A model generated the notes under the pieces. The model ran no database searches. It was not told where the DNA came from and saw only the letters and a program-made list of their open reading frames with translations. A program made the translations under genes and the position numbers. A stretch of DNA of 64,000 nt. Origin: Buddleja alternifolia. Its lineage: Eukaryota > Streptophyta > Magnoliopsida > Lamiales > Scrophulariaceae. The DNA lies in the NCBI GenBank assembly GCA_019426215.1, contig CM033395.1, positions 17,288,569-17,352,568 of the forward strand, written 5' to 3'. This document shows positions 36,595-48,494 of this stretch, one piece after another (the stretch's first letter is position 1; each line of letters begins with the position of its first letter).

Positions 36595-38019
36595 CTTAGG
36601 AAAAGGTACACGAATCTCATCATCTTCATCATCACTATCATCACCAAGATTGATTCGTGACGCTTGTTGGGTGAGATCTTCAATTCCTTCATCATCAGGA
36701 TTAACCTTACTCGGTTCTTGGTTAGCATCATCAAACACAACATGAATGGATTCTTCAACCTTTGATTTGATCTTATTTAGGATGCGAAAGCTTTTTCCAT
36801 CTTTGGCATATCCTAGAAAGATTCTCTCATCTGCTTTAGGATCAAATGTCTTTAGGTTTTGGGATCCATTGTTATGAATGAAACATTTTGAACCAAAAAC
36901 ATGAAAATATGAAACGTTAGGCTTAAGTCCCTTCCACAAATCATATGGAGTCTTCTCATGTTGCTTGTTGATCATACACCGGTTCTGAGTGTAGCAAGCG
37001 GTGTTGATGGCTTTGGCCCAAAACCTTTGAGGCAGCTTGGACTCTGCTAACATCGTCCTTGCGGCTTCTTTAAGCGTTCTGTTCCGTCGCTCGGCAACTC
37101 CATTTTGTTGAGGTGTTCTAGGAGCAGAATACTCATGAAGTATTCCTAAGTCTGTATAAAACTTCTCAACAAATTGGGTAGTAAATTCAGTTCCTCTATC
37201 GCTTCTCATTCTCGTCACCCTTAGATCTTTTGAATTTTGCAATTGACGAATTAGCGCTGTGAGCTTGACACTAGTTTCATCTTTGGTCGCTAGAAATTCT
37301 ACCCATGTATAGCGAAAGAAATCATCAACTATTACTAGTGTGTACTTTTTACCACTAACACTCATGATTTGAATAGGACCAAACAAATCTAGATGCAATA
37401 GTTCAAGAACTCTAGAAGTCGATAGACATTGTTTCTTTTTATAAGATGATTTAACTTGTTTACCCATTTGGCATGCATCACATAAGCGATTTTTCTGAAA
37501 GGAACCCTTAGGTAATCCTTATACAAGATTTAGCGATATTAACTGAGAGATTGCCTTGAAGTTGAGGTGATTCATTTTTCTATGCCATAACCAACCCAAT
37601 TCATTTTGACTTTTAGCAACAAAACATGTGGGGTTGTTATCAGATGTAGAATCCCAATCTACTAAATACACATTGTTTGTTCTTTTTCCTCTTAATTTAG
37701 TAGACTTAGTCTTAGCGTCGTTAACGTAGCAGAAGTCGCTTGAGAATTTTACCTCAAAGCCTTTATCACAAAATTGACTAATGCTTAACAGGTTATGCTT
37801 AAGACCCTCAACGTAATATACATCACTGATCATGATGTCCCCCCTATGCATGATACCTATACCTTTGGTTTTACCTTTGGAGTTATCACCGAATATAACT
37901 TGAGGACCGTTGGTAACTTGATAGTTGACTAGAAGATTTTTGGAACCAGTCATGTGTCTTGACGATCCACTATCAATGTACCAAACTGAAGTATCGGTGC
38001 TGGCTCTAGGTACCTGCAT
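36595..38019 (-). pseudogene. pol: Copia Pol of copy B, protease-integrase part
   Basis: The 5' half of pol. From 38019 it shows MQVPRAST, the protease motif [13 protein letters not shown] and [15 protein letters not shown] at 37519-37521 replaces the codon that is GAG in copy A. The frame resumes with [25 protein letters not shown] and [12 protein letters not shown] (integrase), and runs to VPFPKD where the Gypsy element interrupts. The continuation is at 31913 downward. Confidence 0.88.
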
Positions 38020-39149
38020 TTAAAGGACAATTCTAATTCTTCTTAGGTACCCATGTTGTTTTGGGTCCTTCAATGTTAGTAACTTTGGTTTGAATTAGAA
38101 CTTTAGGAACCCATATTTGCCTAGTCTTCATTTTAGGAGTACTGGCCTTATTGGATTTCACATCGTGTTGTGTGTGCTTTTTGGGTGTGTAATAATATCC
38201 TCGATTATAATAGTAGTCATAATCATAGAATCATCATAGTATCGATAATATGATCTTGACTGTCTTGGATATGGACGTTGGTATTTCCTTGGCGCTGGCT
38301 TGGGTTGCACTTTTGGTGCTTGACGCTTAGCGCTTGATTCACAGTGGTTAGGTTTATCCTTAGCCTTTTGAGCATTTGGATGAACCTTTCTTTGTGAATC
38401 ATTTGCCTTTGTCTTTCCTTTGCCTGAGTCAGCTTTGGCTTTCTCATTTGGCCTCGTACCGTTGTTGCTTGGTTCATTCAGCGTTTGACTTTGTGAACTT
38501 TTCTCAACAAAGAGAACACCCTTTCCTTTGTTGTGTGCCGTAACCTTAGATTTATTTGGTTGTTTACCGAATTTATTGCATCCTAAACCGGTCTTTTCAC
38601 CAAATAATCTAGTTACCTCAGTCACATTATCCAAGTTTCTAGAATCTTTTGATAATGATGAGACGAGCTGCTCTGATTTGGCAAGTCTAGCGATCAGATC
38701 AGCTTCTCTCTTGGCTATTATATCAAGATCATTTTTTAATTGAATAATTTCACTCTCAAGCGATTGGTTCTTCTCAATGCACTGTAGCTGAACTCGCAAC
38801 TCTGCTCTGAGCGTCACTTTATCTCTTGTGAGTGATGAGATAATAGCGAGATCATTTTGATATATTTTGGCAGCTTCTTGACATTCATTGTAGTATTCTT
38901 TGACTTTGTTAAGTAATTCATCATACGAAAGAGGAATTGATAATTCATTGATTACCTCTGGTAGCGAGTCGTCAGACGCTTCATCATCTCTTGCCATAAG
39001 ACAAATCAACGCTGAGTCGCTTGTAGGCTCATCATCACTGCTTTCATCAGATGATTCCAAATCCTCTTTAGGTGCGGAGAATGGTTCAGATTTCGCTAGC
39101 AAACCTTGTTGGCGAAGGTTGCTCCTGAATTGGTTTCTATCCGCATAGT
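38020..39149 (-). pseudogene. gag: Copia Gag of copy B, C-terminal part
   Basis: Matches 11935-12996 of copy A: acidic SSDESSDDEP, coiled coil (residues about 60-150 of this piece), and a basic Lys/Asn-rich region. The frame is lost near 38230 in the Tyr/Asp run. Two WVPK motifs then lie in another frame, ending at a stop before the protease. Its 5' side is cut by the Athila-like element at 39155; the N-terminal part lies at 51982-53071. Confidence 0.8.
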
Positions 39150-39154
39150 CTTGC

Positions 39155-40593
39155 TGACACGCGAAATCCTAGCAAGTATACTAGGTCGTGCAAAGTAATA
39201 AAGTGGACTATTTAGCCCGGGGTGTATCGTCTCCACAGGGACAATTGGATTCAATGCTCGTAATTGCTATATTATCTAACTCTAAGCTAAATCAAATTAT
39301 AAGATGATGGTTGATTATACTATGAAAATAATCAAGGACAACTATGTGATAAACAAGATAATAAATCGAATGGAAAGAGGTGATTGGGTTATGATCCTAC
39401 TATGTTCTATTCCATGTTCATGAACTCTCAATTGTCCGGATTTTTAGAACGCTCTTGTTATGGCGAAACCCCCTAATGTATTTATTATTCAATCTCTTGA
39501 AATAACAAGCCTATACTAGTTAACAACTTCCTATATCTCTATAGTGAAGATTGAATTAACTAACATGCATTTAGGTTCAAAGGAATTCCTTGCTTACGAA
39601 GATCCTACATTCAATCGGGTCATCTTATCACAAAAAGCCACACAACGCAATCGATTCTATCTCTAGTCAATTGTTACGTTATGATGTTTGATTTTTCGAT
39701 CTCCCTTTATCTATCTCCTCTCGGTCTCAAGACAAAGCATTATATCAAACACATGGTGATCATTCATGTTAAAGCATTAAGCATAAAATCAAACATGTAA
39801 CAAGAATGTAATAAATCCGGAAATTAATCATTCATTAAACACAAAACATCACAAAGTATTTACATAACCCAACCACAAAGATGCTTAGCTCATACTTACA
39901 ATAACAAATGATTCAACAATTCTATAAGACATAGTTGATAAACTAATAAAAGAGAAAGAGTTGAATTACTCCCTATTACAAGGTGTGAATCTAAGCTTTT
40001 GATGATGAAAATGGCTCCTCAAGCTTCCTTGGGTCTTCCTATGGTTTCCCTTTGTGTTTTTAGAACAAGTGTAAGTGTTTTCCAAGAGAAAAATGTGTTA
40101 TAAAGGAGGAAAACGGCGGACTTAAAATTAGGGCATCGGGGAAATCGGACCGCGGCACACATTCTAAACCGACCGCGGCTCTGATGGCAAGCAGTGCCGC
40201 GGTCTAAAAAGCAAGTCATGCCGCGGTTTGCCGAGGCCTAACAGGGTGCCGAAGGGTCAAAACAGGGCCACGGTGTTCTGGGCGCCGAAGGCCGCGGTTC
40301 TGTGCCGCGGTCCTATCCGGATTTCTCATTTGGCATTGTACCGCGACCGCGGTCTTGCGCCGGGTTTAGTGCCGCGGTTCTGTGCCGCGGTCCAGAATGG
40401 CAGATTCATATTTTTCTTCGCTTTTCCTTCTCTTGTTCTGCCTTCTTACTCAATAATTGATCTATTTGACTTAAATCCCTACACACATGAAATTGAAACA
40501 AATCAAAGCACTATGCAGGATATTCATTACTAAATTATGACGAAAATACCTAAATCAAAGGGGTAAAAAACCTTGTAAAATGTGAACTTATCA
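39155..40593 (-). repeat. 3' LTR of the Athila-like element
   Basis: 1,439 bp; on the plus strand TGACACGCGAAATCC to GTGAACTTATCA. Nine CCGCGG hexamers lie between 40150 and 40390. A plant-like TTTATAAC TATA candidate (minus strand) lies near 40096-40104, downstream of the cluster in the sense of transcription. Confidence 0.92.
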
Positions 40594-42293
40594 ACTACCC
40601 CCCAACTAGGCTTTGATCGTCTCGATCAATAGATGGTGAACAAATACTCATAAGTTCAGATTGTTCGCTGTGATTCGGGATCTTTTAAAGGCTAAATGTT
40701 TCAGAACCAAGTATGCACATGAGGCTCAATTTTTGCACTTCCCACAAAAGAGGTGAGTGTTACTCCCTCGAAAATAGTCATGATAAGTTACACGTTGCCT
40801 AGAACATTCAACAATTTGAAAACCTCTAAAACATCTCGAAATCCATCTCTTAATCATGAACTCCATATCTATTATTTTTATGTCAAAAGCACATTTTTAA
40901 AACATGATTATGCAAACTCATTAGATAATAAAAACATTGAAACAATCCAAATCTTTGTTAACTTTTCGGTGTGTATGAAGTGTGAAAGTCACGATCAAAA
41001 GGTCTTTTCGGCTTGTAACGTAAGGCTAGGTAATGGCTTGGACGGGAATATATGGATAAAGTGACTAAATTCAAGAGAGCATACAACGCAATATCATCGA
41101 GCTAAACACTCACTTATCAACCGAACAATTCTGTACCTCTTGTCACTTATCACTTTTAAATTTCCTTTTTTTTTTCTTTTCTTTTCAAGCTCACAACTCC
41201 CAAACTTGTCACTTATCACTTATCACATTAAAGTCTAGTTCAGAGCCTTGTCGAGAGCACAAATATTTTTTTTTCTTTTTTTATATATATATCTCGACTA
41301 TTTAACCAACTTTCAGTTCTTCATTTCATCCCCTCTTTTCACATAAAATCCAAACCTCCAATATTTTATCATAAGCAAGAACACCACCACCTTCTAAACC
41401 ACTAATCAATGAGCTTCGATACCCAAAACAAAGTGTATACCCAAATAAATATCAAATGATATGAAGTTCTATGCTCTCTCAATTAGGAAATAGACTTTGT
41501 TTTACTTTTAGGCTAAAGGGTGGTTGGTGTGGCTTACGAAAGAAAGACGAATGGTGGTTTTTAGTGTGCTTAGCACACTCCATTCTTATCAATATGGCTC
41601 AAAACAAGGTCTAGAGATTATGCAATATAGTGAAGGCTAAATGTAAGGCTAGAGACAATGAAAGATGGCCTAAATCATTTCATGACTTCGCACAATCAAT
41701 ACACACTTCAAAGTCGACAAAAGTGAAAGTTCAATGCTTTAAATCCTCAACAATTCACATAAGCATGGATAAAAAGGCTTTCACATGTAAAATACGACAA
41801 ATGATTTCATCTTAGATGAAGTAGAGACACTCAAACGAATCATGCTCCAAGCAAAAGTATGACAAATCATGAAAATGAAATCATTGATTATCACAGTTTT
41901 CTAATCCCAAATCAAGCATGAATCTTAACAAATGAGCACAAATTACACCAATTCGCCACATCACAATAAAATATGGGACGTCTAAACCCACCCCCCAACT
42001 AATCTAGCACATTGCCCCCAATGAACGGACATATAGATGCAAAGAAGAAGAAAGAAAGACGTCCCTGAGTGTGGAAGGTAAGTGATGTCCAAAAAGCGAA
42101 AGAGCAACAAGGCGTAGAGTCTGAAACTAAAGGTGAGCCATCTGTTGAGTTAGAAAAGACAAGAAAAAGCATCATAACACTAAGGTCACACATAATGAGA
42201 AAAGCATAAACACCACAACCAGAAAACGACAATAAACGTGAAAAGCCAACAATACAACCGTTCAAAAGGAAGAAAAGAAAAACAATATAATGT
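40594..42293 (-). other. 3' non-coding region of the Athila-like element
   Basis: On the minus strand TTGGGGGGTAGT (40594-40606) directly precedes the 3' LTR and is the polypurine tract. The remaining 1.7 kb has no supported ORF. It includes repeated CTTGTCACTTATCAC words near 41140 and 41205, and a T-rich run at 41165-41190. A long 3' non-coding region is usual in this lineage. Confidence 0.55.
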
Positions 42294-43490
42294 CTAAGGG
42301 GATGTGGGCATAGCGTCATCAGGAGCTTCGGAAGTGTCGGGCTGTGGATGGGGTGGGGATTCCCAGGCAGGGGGTGAAAGTGGGGTACTGGAGCCGGAGT
42401 GGAGGTTCTCGAAACTGCGTATCTGATAATCCCATAGGCGCTTTTGGCGCCTCTCAGTTCGGTCCAACTGTGTAGTGATCCCGTGGAATGCTGTCATCAT
42501 CGTATCAAAACCCTGATGCATATCCATCCGTAAAGCATGTATCTGAGCATCGAGGTGTTCATACCTCGCAGTCTGAGAACGTGGGGCTGGGGGAGGGACA
42601 GCGGGAGCCTGCATATGAGGAGGTACATCAGCATCACCGGCATCTGCATAAAGTGGTGGAAGCGGTGCAGCAATGCTGGCATCATCAAGATCGCCCATAG
42701 GCCGTGTTGTGGCCTCAGAAGAGTGAATAGGGACACCCGCGCGTATAGCTAAGGCAGTGATCAAATGAGGGTGCGCCAGATTCTGTGTAGTGCTCTTCTG
42801 AATCGATTCCAACAGGGATTTGTTTAATATGCGGCCTACCTCAATGCTGCGGCCACTCATAATGGCATAAAGAAGAGTTGCTCGGCTCTTTAGCACCATA
42901 CTGACCGATGTGGTGGGAAGAAAGCGGGCCATAATGAATAGATACCATAGCTTGGCCTGGGGCAGAAGGCTCGTGCGGGGAAACTTGACCGGAATGCCCC
43001 GAGTCGTTATCCAAGTGGACCCGGGGTGGCAAAGGTTGTTCATCAACTCCACAGGGTCGGGCTCAAAGTGCACAAATTCCTCATTGCCAACGTATGGAAG
43101 CTCAAAGAGTCGGTGGATGGTTTTCTTATCAAATTTAACCGACACACCCCGCACTTTAACCCTATTCTTCCGTTTGACTTGATCAAAGTCGTGAGCATTG
43201 GCATAAAACTCACGAACCACCGAGAGGACAACAGGCTGAGGGGTTTTCACAAAGTTAGTCCACCCACGGTTTTGGATTTGAAAGAGAATTTCCTGATTCC
43301 GATCTGTAACATTTATTCCACGCTCGGGAACACAATTCTTAGACAGGAAAATCTCAGAGTAGCGTGTAGATGCTTCTAAGCTCACAAATTTGGATCTATC
43401 ATAAAGTGGAACCTCAGACTCTTCGGGCTCGGGTGGTGGTGGAGCCTGAGAAGAGGAGGGTTCATTGGCCCGACGTGTGCTAGAACGCAT
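42294..43490 (-). CDS. Extra ORF of the Athila-like element (plant transposon protein domain, coiled coil)
   Basis: The ATG at 43490 gives MRSSTRRANEPSSSQAPPP and an open frame of about 398 codons. After a Pro/Ser/Glu-rich start, residues about 30-230 form a mostly helical domain with LPQAKLWYLFIMARFLPT and ILNKSLLESI, as in the putative plant transposon protein family found in extra ORFs of plant retroelements. The tail has a coiled coil (residues about 310-360, MDMHQGFDTMMTAFHG) and a Pro/Ser-rich end. No signal peptide or strong membrane helix is seen, so an envelope role is not supported. It lies about 1.1 kb downstream of the integrase and is uninterrupted, unlike pol. Confidence 0.7.
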   Translation of the reverse strand: MRSSTRRANEPSSSQAPPPPEPEESEVPLYDRSKFVSLEASTRYSEIFLSKNCVPERGINVTDRNQEILFQIQNRGWTNFVKTPQPVVLSVVREFYANAHDFDQVKRKNRVKVRGVSVKFDKKTIHRLFELPYVGNEEFVHFEPDPVELMNNLCHPGSTWITTRGIPVKFPRTSLLPQAKLWYLFIMARFLPTTSVSMVLKSRATLLYAIMSGRSIEVGRILNKSLLESIQKSTTQNLAHPHLITALAIRAGVPIHSSEATTRPMGDLDDASIAAPLPPLYADAGDADVPPHMQAPAVPPPAPRSQTARYEHLDAQIHALRMDMHQGFDTMMTAFHGITTQLDRTERRQKRLWDYQIRSFENLHSGSSTPLSPPAWESPPHPQPDTSEAPDDAMPTSP

Positions 43491-43544
43491 TGCACTCAAT
43501 CCCAAAGCAAAAACCGACAATGACCCACAATGCAACACCACCAC

Positions 43545-44633
43545 AAACCAATTTTCTCACCAATCAACACCACAATATTGTCGTCAACAACAAAAACCGA
43601 ATGCAGATATCCCAACAACCAAACCAAGGATACACAAAATAAGCCGGCAAGGCGCACGAATAAACGAAAGAGACAAGAGGGAGCGAAAAGCCTTACCCAC
43701 CGAAAACAATCCCGGAGTTGGCCAAAAGTGCCAACGTGTCGCCAAACAGTCCCAAAGCAATTCGCACTAGCATAAACAGCCCCTGTAAATCTGGAAATTG
43801 CAAAAAGAGAACCCCGAATTTGTTGAAATTTGGCAAAATAACCACTGAAATTAGTTAAATTTTTAGAATAGGCCCTGAAATTCGAAATGTGAGCATCAAT
43901 CGACCCTGAAACTCTGAAAATCAAACAAATCGGCCCTTATCCGATGTAAATGGTATAAAAATCGGACCCCAATGTGAAATTTTGAAAAATTTCGCCCTAT
44001 GTATGAACCATAGGAAAAATCACTCAAAATTCACCTAAAATCCGAAAATAATCGGTTGGATAGAGAGGAAAGATCGAAAATAGGATGGGTATTGCTGATT
44101 TTTATGTTTGGAAGTGAAAGAAGGTCGGATTTTGGGGCGGGGAGGTGAACAATGCCGCGGTTGGGTGGGTGGAAGAAAGGAATAGTGGTGAAAATGAAGC
44201 AGAATTCAGCCCTTAAAGTGCTGAGTATCCGCGACGTGCCGCGGCACAAACAAAACCGCGGTCCAGGGACGCGGAATGGTGCACTTGTGCACTTGGCAAA
44301 GAAAGGAGGGGGAACCGCGGTATGGTTTTGGAAAATCACATTGACGCCGCGGTTTCGAGCCGCGACGCAGAAAGTGCGTAACGTTTGCCCATATTTTTTT
44401 CAAAGAAGACCGCGGTCCTGTGCCGTGGTACAGTGCTGAGATGTGGAGGCATTGACTAGGTGCCGCGGCACTGAACTGCGGTCCTGTTCCCAATTTTTTT
44501 TTTTTTTTTGAAAATAAAAACGCAGCAACCGAAAAGTCAACAAACCCTGAAACAAGAAATCAAAAATAACTCAGCTCAAGAAGTAAAACAAAAGGAAAAT
44601 CAATGAAAAATTAAGAAAACATGAAAAAAAAAA
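43545..44633 (-). other. Spacer between pol and extra ORF, with CCGCGG patch
   Basis: Non-coding. Seven CCGCGG hexamers lie between 44155 and 44468, the same word that is clustered in the LTRs, usually as GTGCCGCGG or ACCGCGGTCC. It could be the 5' UTR of a separate or spliced mRNA for the extra ORF. Confidence 0.5.
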
Positions 44634-44680
44634 CGTGGGTTACCTCCCACGAAGCGCTGGTTTATAGTCATTAGCTTGAC
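44634..44680 (-). other. Twin hexaloop hairpins directly after pol
   Basis: On the minus strand hairpin 1 is GTCA-AGCTAA-TGAC (44667-44680), 14 nt after the integrase stop. Hairpin 2 is CGTGGG-AGGTAA-CCCACG (44634-44651). They correspond in order, spacing and loops to 33894-33945, with paired changes in both stems. Confidence 0.6.
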
Positions 44681-44694
44681 GTTTCAAGAGGGGG

Positions 44695-47600
44695 TCACGG
44701 GGATGGATCCTGGAGCGGGACGGTGTGCTTGTCCTTGCTCCATCCTTGATGAAAATAATGTTTCAACCGGTGCCCATTTACAGTAAAAGTACCCTTTACC
44801 TCGTCTTGAATCTCAATAGCACCGGATGGATAAACCTTTGTGATAGTGAAAGGACCTGACCACTTTGAACGGAGTTTGCCCGGAAAAAGTCGTAGGCGAG
44901 AGTTGAAAAGAAGTACCACATCGCCAACTTGAAATTCCCGGGGTGTGATCCTTTGATCATGCCATTTCTTCGTTCGTTCCTTGTACAACTTGGCATTCTC
45001 ATATGCCTTATGTCGAAATTCGTCAAGCTCATTAAGTTGGAGTAACCGATTTTTACCTGTAGCTTGCATATCAAAGTTAAGCATTTTAATAGCCCAATAT
45101 GCTCTATGCTCAAGTTCGACAGGTAGGTGACATGCTTTTCCAAAAACAAGGCGGTAAGGTGACATGCCGATTGGGGTTTTAAACGCGGTTCTATATGCCC
45201 AAAGTGCATCATCTAGCTTGAGGGACCAATCCTTCCTAGAGGAACTAACTGTTTTTTCTAATATGCGTTTAATTTCCCTATTCGACACTTCTACCTGTCC
45301 ACTCGTTTGAGGGTGATACAGGGTCGAGACCTTATGTGTGACACCATATTTTGTTAAAAGAACATCAAATTGTTTGTTCCGAAAATGTGTGCCACCATCG
45401 CTAATAATTGCTCGAGGAGTGCCAAAATGGGTGAAAATATGCTTCTTTAAAAATCTTAGCACTACTCGAGCATCATTAGTTTGCAATGCTTCCGCCTCAA
45501 CCCACTTAGACACATAATCAACGGCTACAAGTATGTACTTGTGGGAATGAGAATTAGGGAAGGGTCCCATAAAATCAATTCCCCACACATCAAAAAGTTC
45601 GCATTCTAGCATATTATTTAAAGGCATCTCATGCTTTCAAGAAATATTGCCAACACGTTGGCATTTATCACACGATGCAACAAAAGCATGGCTATCTTTA
45701 AATAAAGTAGGCCAGAAGAAACCCGATTGTAGCACCTTGAGGGCGGTCTTAGTGGGTCCGAAGTGTCCTCCAATGACACCATCGTGACAGTGGCGCAAGA
45801 TAGACATTGTTTCCTCGAAGGGAACACACCTCCGGATAATACAATCTGCACAAACTTTAAACAAGAAAGGATCATCCCACAAATAGTGCTTAGCTTCAGA
45901 TAGGAATTTCTTCCTCTGATGATAAGTAAGATCTGGGGGAGTTCCCTCGTGACAAGATAATTCGCAATATCAGCAAACCAGGGGCGGGGTCCATTAACGA
46001 TAGCATAAAGATGTTCATCCGGGAATTCTTCTAAAATTGGTGTGGCATCTAAAATATCTACCCGAGAGTCCTCAATTCTAGAAAGGTGGTCCGCAACAAC
46101 ATTTTCTACCCCCTTTTTGTCTCTAATTTTTAGGTCATATTCTTGTAACAACAAAATCCACCTAATCAATCTTGGTTTTGCATCTTTTTTAGAGAGGAGG
46201 TATTTAAGAGCTGAATGGTCGGTGTATACAATGACTTTATTCATGACAAGGTATGAATGGAACTTATCAAAAGCGAATACGACAGCTAGTAACTCTTTTT
46301 CAGTAGTTGCATAATTCTGTTGTGCATCATTAAGTGTCTTACTCGCGTAATAAATTGTTCGAAATACCTGATCCTTGCGTTGACCAAGGACTGCACCTAC
46401 CGCGAAATCACTTGCATCACACATTAGCTCAAACGGGAGACTTCAATCTGGTGCCACGATCACTGGAGCCGTAATCAATTTTTCTCGAAGAGTGTGAAAT
46501 GCCTGTAAACAAGTAACGTCAAAATCAAATTGTGCATCATTCATGAGGAGATTAGATAGAGGTTTCGAAATATATGAAAAATTCTTAATAAACCGTCTAT
46601 AAAACCCGGCATGACCCAAGAAACTCCTCACTCCTTTGACAGATGTGGGAGGAGGAAGTTTCTCGATAACTTCCACTTTAGCGGGATCCACCTCAATACC
46701 CTTGTGTGAAATACGATGTCCCAAAACTATGCCTTCTTGTACCATAAAGTGACACTTCTCCCAATTTAAAACAAGGTTAGTATCCTCACATCTCTGTAAA
46801 ACCAATGATAAATTATTCAAACAAGAATCAAATGAAGAGCCAAAAACAGAGAAGTCATCCATGAATATTTCAATGAAATTTGGAACCATATCATGAAAGA
46901 TAGCCATCATACAACGCTGAAATGTGGCAGGCGCATTACAAAGGCCAAATGGCATTCGTCTATAAGCAAATGTACCATAAGGACAAGTGAAAGTCGTTTT
47001 TTCTTGATCCTCCGGTGAAATAGCAATTTGATTATAACCCGAATAGCCATCTAGAAAACAATAGAATTCATGTCCGGCTAACCTTTCTAGCATTTGGTCA
47101 ATGAAGGGGAGGGGAAAGTGATCTTTTCTAGTAGCATCATTTAATTTCCTATAGTCAATACAAACACGCCAACCTGTCACGGTGCGAGTTGGGATTAACT
47201 CGTTTTTCTCATTTGAGATAACGGTTATTCCTCCTTTCTTTGGCACGACTTGGGTTGGGCTTACCCATGCACTATCTGAAATAGGATATATTATACCTGA
47301 GTCAAGCAATTTAATCACTTCCTTTTTTACTACCTCTTGCATCATTGGATTTAGTCTCCTTTGAGGTTGGATTGTGGTCTTGTAATTGTCCTCCATTAAG
47401 ATTTTATGCATGCAGATAGCTGGACTAATTCCTTTGATGTCTGCGATCTTCCAACCGAATGCCCTTTTGTGAGTCCTCAATACTCGTAATAGTTTTTCTT
47501 CCATGCTTCCTGTCAAAGATGAAGAAATAATCACAGGTAAAGTTTCCGAAGTATCAAGGAAAGCATATTTCAAATGAGATGGTAAAGGTTTGAGTTCGAG

Positions 47601-48494
47601 TGTCGGAGGTTCTTCTATTGATTGTTTTGGTGGAGTGGTCAATGGGCGATCTAGAGATTCAAATCTTGGTCGATAACTCCGCTTATTAGGCGGATTGGCC
47701 TCAAGGCTAGCCAACATCTCTTGTAAGTGCTCCACATCGGTCTCTTTGTCCATAGGGCCAATTAAGCAAGTTTTTAATAAGTCATCATCATTATGAAGCT
47801 GAAAGTACTCAACAGAAGCATGATCAACAATATCAATAGCATAACAAGTAGGGGTAGTGGAAGGATGCCTCATTGCTTGATATACATTAAAAGTAACCTG
47901 ATCTTCACCTACTCTTAGTATGAGCTTACCATTAGCGACATCAATTAAAGCTTTACCCGTATTCAAGAATGGACGACCCAAAATAAGTGGCATCTCGACG
48001 TCTTCTTCCATGTCCAATACTATAAAGTCCACCGGAAAGATGAACTTATCAACCTTGACTAGTACGTCTTTGACCATCCCTCGTGGGTACTTAATGGATC
48101 GATCCACCAATTGGAGAGAAACGGTGGTTGGCTTTGGTGCTCCGAGCCCCAACTTCCTGAAAAACGAGAAAGGAAGTAGATTAATACTTGCTCCTAAATC
48201 ACAAAGAACTTTAGAGAAAGTAAGAGAACCAATTGTGCAAGCAATTGAGAAACTCCCTGGGTCTTTAAGCTTAGGGGGAAGCTTATTCTGAAGTATCGCG
48301 GAACATTCCTCGGTGAGTGCAACGGTTGCATGTTCTTCAAGCTTGCGTTTGTTCGAAAGAATTTCCTTGAGAAATTTAGCATAGCTTGGCATTTGGAGAA
48401 TAGCATCTGCAAAAGGAATGTTAATGCGCAATTGTTTAAACATTTCTACAAATTTTAGAAATTGAGCATCAAGTTTCCCCCTTTTTAGTGCCAA
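44695..48494 (-). pseudogene. pol: Gypsy Pol (protease, RT, RNase H, integrase), Athila-like
   Basis: Protease region: CDLGASINLLP near residue 138 of the first piece (48494-46443). RT: CIDYRKLNDATRKDHFPLPF, MPFGLCNAPATFQRCM and FMDDFSVFG, the FMDD form common in Athila. A TGA at 46443 interrupts the RT/RNase H junction, where family members have Trp. RNase [28 protein letters not shown] and VVADHLSR (46424 down). A frameshift near 45935 and a TGA at 45637 damage the zinc-binding N-terminus of integrase (HCHDGVIGG and CDKCQR). The integrase core then runs intact from 45627: [30 protein letters not shown] and [15 protein letters not shown], ending at 44695. The order RT then integrase identifies Gypsy. 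Confidence 0.93.

Noticed and set aside
42488..43770. Plus-strand ORFs within the Athila-like element
   Set aside because: Shadows of the minus-strand extra ORF and its leader, without recognisable domains.
44695..48494. Endogenous pararetrovirus
   Set aside because: No movement or coat protein; domain order with LTRs, target duplications and a tRNA-type primer site is that of a Gypsy retrotransposon.
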